DNA of 64,000 nucleotides from G942493375 sp942493375 (GTDB taxonomy: Bacteria; Armatimonadota; UBA5829), in contig OW818698.1 of assembly GCA_942493375.1 (NCBI GenBank), forward strand, positions 6,696,001 to 6,760,000, read 5' to 3'. The number at the start of each line of letters is the position of its first letter. Positions within the stretch are counted from its first letter, which is position 1. The position numbers and the translations under genes were made by a program. Below, one piece after another: positions 35,819 through 44,945 of the stretch. The notes under the pieces were generated by a model. It saw nothing but the letters and a program-made list of their open reading frames with translations, did no database searches and was not told the DNA's origin.

Positions 35819-37140
35819 TTATCACCATTACGAATATAGTCATTACAAGCTTTTCCCACTTTACCGCCCAGTTCCATGGCATAGTTTGTTCCACGGTCCC
35901 AGGGATAGATATGTGCCATCGACGCAAAGAATAGGCCATTGCAGCCGGGAATCGCCAGTGGGGGAATATCCGCTGATGCATTCAAGCCTCTGACCGGCTG
36001 AGCGTATTCATATTTGAAAATCCGCTGGTGTTTGATGTTGTCTTCAGTAATCTCCGGGTTAATACGCTGGATGCACTCCGTTGCTTTGGCATGTAGTAAC
36101 GAGTCATCCCAGTCCCATTCCGGTGAATCTGACCTCAAATATTCACCCAGATAGACAATGTTTTCACCGCTATATTCGTCAGATGAAACGAAATTGGTAT
36201 GTTCTACAACGACTGTGAAAGGTGAATCTACTCTGGGTCGCAGGCTGTACCAATAAGCTCTGGATTTTCCGAGTGGACGGTTCAGGCTTAGAATAGTTGT
36301 CCGCGCTCCCAGATACGGTTGTTCGCATACTAGCTTGCAGAATGCCGGGTTTACATCTGATGCAACAGTGCGCAGAGCCTGTGGTGATGCAGCGACAATA
36401 ATGCAGTCAAATACCTGCCACTCTCCGTTGATCCGTACTCGCCACAGACCGTTGTCTGCAGATTCGACAAGAGCATCAGCTACGCTTTTGCGTACGGTTG
36501 CGCCGTTCTGAATAAGATGTGCTTCGGCCCTATCTGCTAACTTCTGAAATCCACCTTTGAATGTCCCGAGCTCTGGTGAACGTGCATGCAGCCTTGCCCA
36601 CAGGAATGCCATACTGATTTTCGGCTCCCAGTCTGCTCCAAATTTGCTTATTAACTGAGGTTTCCAGAGAGCTTCATATGTAGCAGATCCCATCCAGCGT
36701 CTGCACCATTCTTCTGCGGTGACATTTTCAAAGTGCTTCCACTGCTCAACCTTTCTCAAATACAGTAGAACAAAGCCTAGTCTGAGCCGGTCGATTGGGC
36801 TGATATCGGAGTATTTCAACAGCGAGGTGGGGGAGTCCATCCTGACAAAACCGGATGCTCTTGTCTCAACTAACGTCAGGGGACGTTTGAGGATAAGGCC
36901 ATCCGTAGCATTCCACTTAGCGGCATATTCTTGAAATGCAAGGTCAGTTGAAAACCAGTGATGGTATGTATATTCGACCGAAGACGTCCAGCCCGGTTCC
37001 TGGAATCCACCAGCCATGCCCCCAAGCTTATCATTCTGCTCCACAATGTGCACACTGGCTCCGGATGCAAGCAGATCAGTCGCTGCAGCCAGTCCTGTGA
37101 AACCAGCTCCAATTATACAAACTCTCTTATCTTTGCACAC
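35815..37140 (-). CDS. FAD-dependent amine-oxidase-like protein
   Basis: 441 aa. FAD dinucleotide loop IIGAGFTGLAAATDLLASG near residues 9-27, then GGMAGGF, and a C-terminal FAD-binding FFASMAHIYPWDRGTNYAME. Resembles protoporphyrinogen-oxidase/UDP-galactopyranose-mutase-like flavoproteins often encoded beside glycosyltransferases. Likely acts on a prenyl- or sugar-linked intermediate of the surrounding glycan locus; true protoporphyrinogen oxidase activity is unlikely because heme is made through Ahb. GTG start at 37140 overlaps the upstream gene by 14 bases. Confidence 0.8.
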   Translation of the reverse strand: MCKDKRVCIIGAGFTGLAAATDLLASGASVHIVEQNDKLGGMAGGFQEPGWTSSVEYTYHHWFSTDLAFQEYAAKWNATDGLILKRPLTLVETRASGFVRMDSPTSLLKYSDISPIDRLRLGFVLLYLRKVEQWKHFENVTAEEWCRRWMGSATYEALWKPQLISKFGADWEPKISMAFLWARLHARSPELGTFKGGFQKLADRAEAHLIQNGATVRKSVADALVESADNGLWRVRINGEWQVFDCIIVAASPQALRTVASDVNPAFCKLVCEQPYLGARTTILSLNRPLGKSRAYWYSLRPRVDSPFTVVVEHTNFVSSDEYSGENIVYLGEYLRSDSPEWDWDDSLLHAKATECIQRINPEITEDNIKHQRIFKYEYAQPVRGLNASADIPPLAIPGCNGLFFASMAHIYPWDRGTNYAMELGGKVGKACNDYIRNGDK

Positions 37141-39283
37141 GGTAAAGGTATCCTCCCGGTTTGTCTACTACAAGACTGGCAATTCCTTCAAAGTCATAGG
37201 GTTGTCTAGTCAATATGAATGAGATATCATTGCTCTTCAGAAATCTCAGTCTATTTGTGTATGTCGTTGGAGTAAAGAAATCCTTGACCTGCTGCACTCT
37301 GCGCAGACTCAGGAACTTGCTGTGAGCAGGCAAATACTGATCAGCCCATGTTCCACTAAGAGTGTTAAGCCCGCTGTTGCCGGTTGACCATTGTGAATAG
37401 TAGAAAACCTGAACCGGTACTAGTTCATTTATCTCGGAATTCTTGTAATCTTCTACCAATACAATTTCATTGGCCGAGGTTTTCTTCAAATATGCAGCAG
37501 CATCAGATTCAGCTACGGGGATATTACCAAGATATGTGAATGGACGGACTATTGTGGTAATCGCTGTCAGCATTAAATAAGCAGTTCCGACAATCACCAG
37601 ATATCGTCTTTTCTCGGCTAATTGCTGCAGGTATGGCAGAAGTGTAATCATACCCATAGCGCCAAAAACAGCCCATGCTACCCTGACCATCTTCCCAGAT
37701 TTGTGATAGAAGTTGAAAAGATTGATCTCTTTGCCGGTTTGTATCGCTGCATTTTGGAGCCATTCAGGTGCAGCACCAATCTGTTGGAACGAAATAAACA
37801 CGGTAGTAAGTGCGAAGACTGTGCAGAAAACTAACAGGAAAATGATTAGTGGTTGTATGGATTCAATAGTTCGTTTTCGCGCCAGGTGAACTAAATAGTA
37901 TATCCCGAAAAGAATCGATGGACTATATGCTAGTACAATCGCTGCTGCATTGTGGATAGGTGAGAGCGCGATTATGCAAGCAAATGAGATCAACATAGCA
38001 ATCGCCCATATCTGTGTAGCTTTTCCGGAGATATTTTGTTTCGTCAATGTGTTTCGTCTGATGGTGGATATACATCCTGGTAGTGCAAAGATACCAATCA
38101 TAATAATTGCTTGCCTGGGTGCAATAATCCCGCATATTCCCATCCAGATGCTGCTGCTGGCAATCAGAATGCATAAAGCATTTAATCCACGCTTAAATCC
38201 ATACAATAAAAGACAAGTGAGCAGATATGCTGCATATGCCGGAATAGCAAAGAACGGATTGATTCCTGCCAAAGCTGACAGAACCAACGCACCCGTGCCG
38301 ACTCGTCCTGCAGCCATCGCAACGATAGAGACCAATACGATAATAATAGCGTAGGTGTTTTGAGGGATGTATAGAAAATCCTCAGTCAATATCTGATCGC
38401 TGTATGGTTGCAACACACCGATCGTGAAATCCGGGTCTACTATATTTTTTGCAGAAGCCGGGAGAGTGTAATGAAATCCAACGAGTCCAGCTGCTTTTTG
38501 GAGTAAAACAGGATGTGCGAATATTTCAAATGAAGTAAATATTAATGCCAGCAGGATGGCAATATAGGCAGCCTTACGGTTGTTAAGCAATTGTCGAAGC
38601 AGACACCACAATCCAAGAGGAAAGCACAGAGCAGTCCACGTTTGTCCACATTTCCACACGCTAAACAGATCACTGCATATATACTTGAACTCAGCAGCAT
38701 AAGGGATCATCCACAACCAGTAATATCGAAGATGAGCACCGGCAAAGAACGGGTTTTTTGGAGGAACATTATTTGACAGTGAATATATCACCCCAAACCT
38801 TTGAACAGCATCCCCATAGAACTCCCGTAGTATGGACGTGCTTGAAAAACATGAAAATGGAACTGCGACTGATACAATTGTAAATACACCAGCTACGATA
38901 TATAGTGAGATTGGAATTCCATCTGATACATCAAGTGATTTCTCTGGGCATTTTCTTCGTAGCACTAGTCCAACAGTTCCAAAAAGTGCAATAAAAATCC
39001 CTATCGTAACCCCGATTGAACCACATATAAATGCGATTAATGCCAGCACAGGAACAAGACACCAACCCAGTAGATAATTGAGGACAGCTTTGTCGAAAAG
39101 TGATGAGTAGGCAGGTAGTCCAACCAATCGGCGGACAATTTCACCGCATATTGCCAAAGAGCCAAAATGAACCAGTGAGAGTAATATGGCGGCTCCAAAC
39201 GGCAGGTGCTCCAGGAAAATGCAGATAATAAACGCTGCAACCAGGATGAGTGGTTTTACTGCTTCAAGCTTCACGGTCTGCAC
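37127..39283 (-). CDS. Large polytopic membrane protein related to YYY/GT-C proteins
   Basis: 718 aa, about 12-14 transmembrane helices and a soluble C-terminal tail. The loop PPKNPFFAGAHLRYYWLWMIPYA mirrors the PPTDPWYSGS..NYYYFGHFTYA signature of the DUF2298 protein two genes downstream, so the two are probably divergent paralogues. Probably an inner-membrane glycosyltransferase-like protein using lipid-linked sugars; not assigned. GTG start at 39283 overlaps the GT2 gene by 20 bases. Confidence 0.7.
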   Translation of the reverse strand: MQTVKLEAVKPLILVAAFIICIFLEHLPFGAAILLSLVHFGSLAICGEIVRRLVGLPAYSSLFDKAVLNYLLGWCLVPVLALIAFICGSIGVTIGIFIALFGTVGLVLRRKCPEKSLDVSDGIPISLYIVAGVFTIVSVAVPFSCFSSTSILREFYGDAVQRFGVIYSLSNNVPPKNPFFAGAHLRYYWLWMIPYAAEFKYICSDLFSVWKCGQTWTALCFPLGLWCLLRQLLNNRKAAYIAILLALIFTSFEIFAHPVLLQKAAGLVGFHYTLPASAKNIVDPDFTIGVLQPYSDQILTEDFLYIPQNTYAIIIVLVSIVAMAAGRVGTGALVLSALAGINPFFAIPAYAAYLLTCLLLYGFKRGLNALCILIASSSIWMGICGIIAPRQAIIMIGIFALPGCISTIRRNTLTKQNISGKATQIWAIAMLISFACIIALSPIHNAAAIVLAYSPSILFGIYYLVHLARKRTIESIQPLIIFLLVFCTVFALTTVFISFQQIGAAPEWLQNAAIQTGKEINLFNFYHKSGKMVRVAWAVFGAMGMITLLPYLQQLAEKRRYLVIVGTAYLMLTAITTIVRPFTYLGNIPVAESDAAAYLKKTSANEIVLVEDYKNSEINELVPVQVFYYSQWSTGNSGLNTLSGTWADQYLPAHSKFLSLRRVQQVKDFFTPTTYTNRLRFLKSNDISFILTRQPYDFEGIASLVVDKPGGYLYRVQR

Positions 39284-39983
39284 TGACCTGAGAGTTTCTT
39301 CGCTTTAGAATGTGATTGGTCATATCCATCATTGCTCTTAACACAACTCTGGGATTTGCTCCGGTCTGCATACCATTTTGCCTGGGATAATGATTTACAG
39401 GGACTTCATAGAAAGTCATGCCTGAACGCACCGCTGCGTTGATCAGTTCGGCAAAATAGAATGCACTGTCGGAACTCGCGTTCAAGGATCGCAGAGAATC
39501 GGTCTTTATCAATTTGAAAGCGCAGTCTATGTCTCTGATTGGAATACGAAGGAGAACTCGCAGGCTTAGGTTGTATAACCAGGCGTTGAGCTTTCGATTG
39601 AAAGGATCAGCTCTTTGAGCCCGGTAACCAACAACAAAGTCGTATTTATCCGCATATGGTAATAGGTGTTTGATGTCATTCGGGTCGAACTGAGCATCTG
39701 CATCAGTGTAAAAGATATGATTGAAACGCGCTGCAGCGAAACCGTCACGCACGGTCTGCGCTATCCCCAGATTCTTCTCATGCTTTATGAGCACTACCTC
39801 GGGATTATTCCTTTGAACAGAAGTAACTTCCTCTGATGTCCCGTCAATACTGCCATCATCCACCACAATTATCTCAAATGCAGTCGATAATGACTTTGAT
39901 GTTTCAAGACAAGCCTTTAGAACGCCTGGTATATTATCCGCCTCATTATAAGCCGGTATTACAAAAGAGATTCCCTTGTCCAT
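39264..39983 (-). CDS. Glycosyltransferase family 2 (dolichol-phosphate mannosyltransferase-like)
   Basis: 239 aa. Starts FVIPAYNEADNIPGVL; acidic motifs VVDDGSIDGT and TDADAQFDP (DXD-like), and QNGMQTGANPRVVL at the C-terminus. Fits the DPM/DolP-Glc group that loads a sugar on polyprenyl phosphate, which the GT-C-like neighbours could use as donor. Cytoplasmic face. Compact operon on both sides (6 bases to the gene upstream). Confidence 0.9.
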   Translation of the reverse strand: MDKGISFVIPAYNEADNIPGVLKACLETSKSLSTAFEIIVVDDGSIDGTSEEVTSVQRNNPEVVLIKHEKNLGIAQTVRDGFAAARFNHIFYTDADAQFDPNDIKHLLPYADKYDFVVGYRAQRADPFNRKLNAWLYNLSLRVLLRIPIRDIDCAFKLIKTDSLRSLNASSDSAFYFAELINAAVRSGMTFYEVPVNHYPRQNGMQTGANPRVVLRAMMDMTNHILKRRNSQVSADREA

Positions 39984-39989
39984 ACTTGC

Positions 39990-41717
39990 TTATTTGGCCT
40001 TTCTTATATCACGGTCGATCAGATAGATATTCATGCCTGGTCCGGGACGCATTATATTTGAAAGGTTGTCTACCGGTAGGTAAAATGCATCCCAAGGATC
40101 AAAGTCATGCTTTGCTGACTCTTTGTGCAGTGTTATTATATTTGTTCTTCTAGTTATCCTGCCTGGATACCTGCTAAGCATTGATTGTATCTGGTCCGTT
40201 TTCAATGCTGACGGTGTGTATGGGTAGGTCGGAATGACCAGACAGATTTTATCTCCTGGAACACTATATGGGACAGCAATCCGATACAGCTCATACCCGG
40301 AACCTTTTCGATCTATATTACTGCGAAGTTGCGTATAGTAGGGCTGAGCTACAATTGGAACGGCTGATTCTCCATATAACCGCCGGACGAAATCGATTCT
40401 CCTGTTTATCGATGCTTCAGTCTCAGGGACCTGGGGTTCACATTCCGGCCAACCGGCTATTGCTATAGGTATATCACGGCTGACGTTTCTTGATATCCAT
40501 TCACCCGCTAACGTCCGGCTGTCTGTTCGACTGAGGAGGATATCTGTCCACACGCAGGACATCAACGTTGGCGCCAAAGCAATAACTGCCAGACCAGCAT
40601 ATGCGTACTTATGCATCTCTTTACCGAATTTGGCTGCAATGACCTCCATTGCTAGTGCTACCATAATCGACGCGTAAGGTAATGCTGGTAAAACATATCT
40701 ATAGGGCATATTGTGTTTAGTGGAAATGATAGGCAGAATAGCGAAGATGAATGCTACAACAACGAGCCACTTATAGCGATTATTAGCTATATCTTTGCTC
40801 TTGTAAAACAAAGAAATTAATAGAAGTGGAATACATATAAGCCCTGCCGGCCCGTATTTGAGTGGGATCAGAGCTTGCGTAATAATAACTGTCAAAGGCA
40901 GGCTGGTCTGTTTGTTATAATAAAGAGTCCCCACAGTTACTCCCATTGATGAAAGGAAACTCTTCGATTCCGGGATAATATATGGGTTGAATAGCAGAAA
41001 TACCAGTATTGGCACTATAGCTGCAATGGCCAGGTGTTTTGATTTAGTTAATGCTCCACGCACATTAATGTTGAACAGGATAACAAGAAAGAGGACAGGA
41101 TATATGGTAGCTGCGGAGTATTTGGCTGCCAGTGCAAGACCAAAAATTGCAGAGGCAATGGCAAGTTGCTTTATTTTTCCGGTCTCCAAATACCCGGCAA
41201 GCATATATATGCAACCTGTTCCGCAGAGAGTTAGCAGGCAGTCAGTTACGCCAAAATGAGCGTCACGGCAAGCTAAAGGCGAAACAGCCAGCAGTGCCGC
41301 TGCAATTATTGCTCCTGTCTCACCAGTTATCTTACGAGCCAGTTTATAGACAAGTATTACAGTGATAGTAGAGAAAATGGCAGAAAGACAACGGGAGATC
41401 AAAACGTATCCGGACATATCAACCCCGAAATCTGCTGCAATACAATTCGCGGATGTGATTCCCAGGTTATGTAGAATCACAAATCGTATCTGATAGAAAA
41501 GTGCGCTTATCTCCAGCATAAGTGCAGGATATGCGAAATAGTGTGGATTACCAAAACTCTCCAACATTCTTATTGCAGGCACGGATATCAAAGTTTCATC
41601 AGGTCTTATGTAGAAATTGGTGACAAGAGGCATACCAAACCCGATACCCCACAACCGTAAGCATAGAGCGCTTAGTGTTATAGCTGCCATAGGAATATTG
41701 GTGACTCTGACTTTCAC
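39990..41717 (-). CDS. ArnT/PMT-like glycosyltransferase (family 39)
   Basis: 575 aa with about 11 hydrophobic helices. First periplasmic loop carries the acidic pair in FYIRPDETLISVP, the catalytic position in PMT/ArnT enzymes; CRDAHFGVTDCLLT is the second typical loop. Transfers a sugar from polyprenyl phosphate to lipid or protein. GTG start at 41717 shares one base with the TAG of the methyltransferase gene. Confidence 0.85.
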   Translation of the reverse strand: MKVRVTNIPMAAITLSALCLRLWGIGFGMPLVTNFYIRPDETLISVPAIRMLESFGNPHYFAYPALMLEISALFYQIRFVILHNLGITSANCIAADFGVDMSGYVLISRCLSAIFSTITVILVYKLARKITGETGAIIAAALLAVSPLACRDAHFGVTDCLLTLCGTGCIYMLAGYLETGKIKQLAIASAIFGLALAAKYSAATIYPVLFLVILFNINVRGALTKSKHLAIAAIVPILVFLLFNPYIIPESKSFLSSMGVTVGTLYYNKQTSLPLTVIITQALIPLKYGPAGLICIPLLLISLFYKSKDIANNRYKWLVVVAFIFAILPIISTKHNMPYRYVLPALPYASIMVALAMEVIAAKFGKEMHKYAYAGLAVIALAPTLMSCVWTDILLSRTDSRTLAGEWISRNVSRDIPIAIAGWPECEPQVPETEASINRRIDFVRRLYGESAVPIVAQPYYTQLRSNIDRKGSGYELYRIAVPYSVPGDKICLVIPTYPYTPSALKTDQIQSMLSRYPGRITRRTNIITLHKESAKHDFDPWDAFYLPVDNLSNIMRPGPGMNIYLIDRDIRKAK

Positions 41718-42541
41718 TATAATCTATCTCTTTCAACAATAAAGAATAAATAAGGTCCATGTTCGCCGTGTGTAGCTTCATAAAATGGACGAAGCCAGTT
41801 TGCATACAATTTATTAATGATTCTCGGAGTCAGGGCAGTCCAACGACCGGTTAGTTTTTTACTTAACAGACAGTGGATGCTTATATAATGAGCGAAATCA
41901 AAAACTCTGTGTGCCTTTGCATTTAAATAATATGAATAGGAGATAACATTGAAACCGTGCGTATTCATCCGTTCGATCCAGGTTTCCGGGCTGTCTGTAT
42001 GGTAGTGTTTGGATATTCTATTGAAAAAAACTGCATATTTTTTTGATGCTGAGCTCATATGTATAATGCGCAATATCGTAGAACCCAGGAGCAACTCTCC
42101 GAATAAATGGCTGGGCACACTGAATATGAATCTACCGCCTGGCTGAAGTACTCGGTAAACCTCATTTAACGCAGCATCAATGTCAGGTATATGCTCCAAT
42201 ACGCAATTAGAGATAACCGTTGCAAACTCAGCATCCGCAAATGGGAGCCTAGTTGCATCACCTTCAATCAATCTCTGATGCAGGTTACGCGCCTTTGCTT
42301 CGATAATTGACTGAGGGTCAGGATCTATACCAGCACATAAAGGCTGATTGAATGTGACAGCAGCAAACTGTCCATCACCACAGCCAAGGTCCAGGGCAGG
42401 GGAGTCAAAATCACCCACCTGCGCATAAAACTGCGACTCCACACTTCTAACCAGCGCACGGAAAGGTGGGACTTCCTGTAAATGCTCCCATAGGTAATCC
42501 TTGTCTGTCACGTTCATTGTTGAGGAGACACAGTCTTGCAC
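41717..42541 (-). CDS. Class I SAM-dependent methyltransferase
   Basis: 274 aa. SAM-binding motif I ALDLGCGDGQFAAV, then AGIDPDPQSI, EGDATRLPFADAEFATVISNCVLEHI and LQPGGRFIFSVPS. Type-11 methyltransferase of a glycan or lipid locus; substrate unknown. GTG at 42541 is adjacent to the upstream stop, with GAGGAG seven bases before it. Confidence 0.9.
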   Translation of the reverse strand: MQDCVSSTMNVTDKDYLWEHLQEVPPFRALVRSVESQFYAQVGDFDSPALDLGCGDGQFAAVTFNQPLCAGIDPDPQSIIEAKARNLHQRLIEGDATRLPFADAEFATVISNCVLEHIPDIDAALNEVYRVLQPGGRFIFSVPSHLFGELLLGSTILRIIHMSSASKKYAVFFNRISKHYHTDSPETWIERMNTHGFNVISYSYYLNAKAHRVFDFAHYISIHCLLSKKLTGRWTALTPRIINKLYANWLRPFYEATHGEHGPYLFFIVERDRL

Positions 42542-43705
42542 TCAGTTACTCCTCACATTGTTTGTTAAACGGTTGATCAGGTCATCATACAGACCTACAG
42601 TTTTTTTCAGGGAGTATATGTTGCTGATCTCCTCGGCTGGACGAATATAATCTTCTCTATTTTGAAGCACGCTGACAATGGCATCTGCAAGTTCCCTGGA
42701 ATTACCTGGAGGAGCCAGCTTTCCCATTCCGGTCTCTTTAATTGGCATTCTGACTCCCGGTATGTTGCTTGCAACCACAGGAGTACCGCTGAGCATGCTT
42801 TCTACCTGGACTAATCCGAAGCTTTCTGTGCAGTTTACACTTGGTAGTACTGTTACATCGCAGGCAGCATAGAATGTTTCCATTACATCCCCAAGGACTC
42901 CCAAAAACTCCCATTTTCCATTAAGGGCAGTTATCAACGGCATTACTCGATTTCGGTAGCTCTCTTCGCCAGCCACATTTATACAGGGGCCGGCAAATAG
43001 TACTTTGATTTTGGGTATGTGCTTTTTGATATCCGGAATTGCCTGCGCCAGATACTCTAATCCCTTTTCTGTTGCAAATCTTGCTGCAAACCCTATGAGT
43101 GTTTCGCTATCCGGTGCATGCTTAAGCCTGAATGCTTCGACATCCGGTGCTTTGGGCTTGGGGATATAAATGGGAGGCGGAATCAATTCACATTTATTCC
43201 TGCATTGTCTCAATACCGGTCTGGCGTCTGCATAGTCCTCAGTGCCGATAACTAATTTATCAACCGTTTTTGCTGCGTAGTTAACTGATGCTTTTACAAC
43301 AGCGTTGGTAAACCGGTTTGCAGGCCCAGGAGGTAGTTTCAGGTCACAATGATATATTCCAACTATTGGTTTACGTGCTTTGTGAGCAAGAACAGGTAGT
43401 GATATTGCCTCGATTGGTGTGCAAGGCAGGTTAAGAAAGCACACATCAGAGTGTTGGATATGATGTTTAGCAAGTGCCGTATATCCCGGCATTATGACCC
43501 CTTTGCCAATATGCAATGCCACGGGTACACGCACGATTCTTACGTCATTTAAAACCTCATCTTGAGGTGATGTTGAATCGTATCGCGAAGTAAGGACTGT
43601 TATTGTGTGTCCTGTTTTAGCCAGGGCTTCAGCTATGCGTTGTACATATATTGTCAGGCCGGATATGTGCGGACGATAATAAGTGAGAATAAAGAGGAGA
43701 TTCAT
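42542..43705 (-). CDS. Glycosyltransferase family 4 (GT-B fold)
   Basis: 387 aa from the ATG at 43705 (MNLLFILTYYRPHISG is the usual GT4 N-terminus). Donor-binding end: GFAARFATEKGLEYL, LPSVNCTESFGLVQVESMLSGTPVV split as E(x7)E, and SNIPGVR. NDP-sugar dependent transferase on the cytoplasmic face. An in-frame TTG at 43738 is also possible; neither start has a strong ribosome binding site. First gene of the seven-gene minus-strand glycan block. Confidence 0.88.
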   Translation of the reverse strand: MNLLFILTYYRPHISGLTIYVQRIAEALAKTGHTITVLTSRYDSTSPQDEVLNDVRIVRVPVALHIGKGVIMPGYTALAKHHIQHSDVCFLNLPCTPIEAISLPVLAHKARKPIVGIYHCDLKLPPGPANRFTNAVVKASVNYAAKTVDKLVIGTEDYADARPVLRQCRNKCELIPPPIYIPKPKAPDVEAFRLKHAPDSETLIGFAARFATEKGLEYLAQAIPDIKKHIPKIKVLFAGPCINVAGEESYRNRVMPLITALNGKWEFLGVLGDVMETFYAACDVTVLPSVNCTESFGLVQVESMLSGTPVVASNIPGVRMPIKETGMGKLAPPGNSRELADAIVSVLQNREDYIRPAEEISNIYSLKKTVGLYDDLINRLTNNVRSN

Positions 43706-43765
43706 GCAAATTGTAGACGCAGCAATGCAGACATCCAAGCTACTCCAACATTTATAAATATCAAT

Positions 43766-43803
43766 CAGCCCGCACTATGAAATAATTTCAATAATGCGGG
43801 CTG
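43766..43803. repeat. Mini hairpin related to the dispersed repeat (copy F)
   Basis: CAGCCCGCA (43766-43774) pairs with TGCGGGCTG (43795-43803), extended by TAT/ATA. It shares the CCCGCA..AATAATGCGGG theme with the 83-bp repeats but lacks the inner hairpin. It may act as a terminator for the small lipoprotein gene on the minus strand. Confidence 0.5.
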
Positions 43804-43809
43804 TAATAA

Positions 43810-44013
43810 TTATCCCTGGCTGGGAGTTGGGCTAGGGCCTACTTGAGGTGTTGGCGTGGGGGATATTATTGGTGTAGGAGTCGGTGTTAACGAATTATCA
43901 TCCGATCCTCCACTGCTGCCACATCCAGCCGTATATATGACTATGCAAGTGGTGGTTGCTATAAAAACAGCCACGGTCAAACCGGCAATCATCAGCTTTT
44001 TAAGACCCTTCAT
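43810..44013 (-). CDS. Small lipoprotein with Pro-Thr repeat tail
   Basis: 67 aa from the ATG at 44013, with GGAGG eight bases upstream. A basic N-terminus (MKGLKKLM), a hydrophobic stretch and a lipobox-like TAGC precede GSSGGSDDNS and a low-complexity tail of TPTP/SPTPTP units. Probably a secreted lipoprotein exposed as a short flexible rod. No family recognised. Confidence 0.65.
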   Translation of the reverse strand: MKGLKKLMIAGLTVAVFIATTTCIVIYTAGCGSSGGSDDNSLTPTPTPIISPTPTPQVGPSPTPSQG

Positions 44014-44130
44014 ACCATCATCCTCCCAGAAATCGTAAATGCAAAGATCGTTAGCCAGATTATACTTATTCTTTCTGGTGTAAGTCAAGTCATAAACTTG
44101 AAATCGCAACAATAAAATATAATAGGAAAA

Positions 44131-44192
44131 TTGTCATTCTGAACGCAGTGAAGAATCTGCTTTGAGATTCTTCACTGCGTTCAGAATGACAA
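44131..44192. repeat. Perfect 28-bp hairpin between divergent genes
   Basis: Arms 44131-44158 and 44165-44192 are perfectly complementary over 28 bp with a 6-base GCTTTG loop. The arm core reads CATTCTGAACGCAGTGAAG. The flanks (aaaa before, aaaa after) do not look like a one-way terminator. Sits 118 bases from the lipoprotein start and 100 bases from lipB. Confidence 0.9.
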
Positions 44193-44291
44193 AACACCCG
44201 AATGAATGAAGTCTTACTTGAAATCTTGACCCCTTACTCTCATATGCATATACTTTACCATAGAGATAATAGTATTAGGACAGTATATATA

Positions 44292-44942
44292 ATGTATGAA
44301 CTTCTAAAGGTCAGGGATATTGACCGGATATCTTATTTGGATGCGCTTGCTCTTCAGCATGATATTCATCAAAAATGTGTTGAAAACCCGGAAAACGGGG
44401 CATTGTTACTATTGGAGCACAACCCGGTGATTACTCTTGGAGTGAAGAATTCCAGTGCCGGGAATGTATTGGTGAATCAGAGTGTCCTCGCTAGCGCTGG
44501 AATTGAGCTGGTTGAGACTGATCGGGGAGGGGATGTAACCTATCACGGGCCAGGTCAGCTTGTTGGTTACCCCATATTCAGCCTGAGGGAGCTTGGACAC
44601 GATCTGCATTCATACCTGCGTTCATTGGAGCAGGTAATTATTGACCTGCTTACAGAATACGGACTGGTTGGTGACAGGAATGGACCGGCTGGTGTTTGGG
44701 TTGGAGATAAAAAAGTCTGTTCAATTGGAGTTGCTGTTCGCAGGATGACTACATACCACGGTTTTGCCCTTAATGTGAATCCGGATATGAGTCACTTCAA
44801 TTATATTAATCCATGTGGTCTCAATTCTCAGCAGGTTTCGTCACTGTCAGAGCTGCTTGGATATGTACCCGAAATGAATGATGTAAAAATGATATGTGCA
44901 AGAAAGTTTGCGTCGATTTTTGGTCTTGTCTTTGAGGAGTAG
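44292..44942 (+). CDS. lipB: Lipoyl(octanoyl) transferase
   Basis: 216 aa from the ATG at 44292. Signature RGGDVTYHGPGQLVGYPI, catalytic lysine region KKVCSIGVAVRR and catalytic cysteine in NPCGL. Transfers octanoyl groups from acyl carrier protein to lipoyl domains of 2-oxoacid dehydrogenases or glycine cleavage H protein. The longer frame from 44202 adds residues with no family match. TamB-like gene starts 3 bases after the stop. Confidence 0.93.
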   Translation: MYELLKVRDIDRISYLDALALQHDIHQKCVENPENGALLLLEHNPVITLGVKNSSAGNVLVNQSVLASAGIELVETDRGGDVTYHGPGQLVGYPIFSLRELGHDLHSYLRSLEQVIIDLLTEYGLVGDRNGPAGVWVGDKKVCSIGVAVRRMTTYHGFALNVNPDMSHFNYINPCGLNSQQVSSLSELLGYVPEMNDVKMICARKFASIFGLVFEE

Positions 44943-44945
44943 TTA

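Noticed and set aside
35815..37140. Protoporphyrinogen oxidase (hemY) assignment
   Set aside because: Lies in a glycan locus, and heme appears to be made by the Ahb route, which needs no such enzyme; only the flavoprotein fold is supported.
44202..44291. Extended N-terminus for lipB
   Set aside because: The 30 added residues do not resemble LipB and lack a ribosome binding site; the family start matches 44292.
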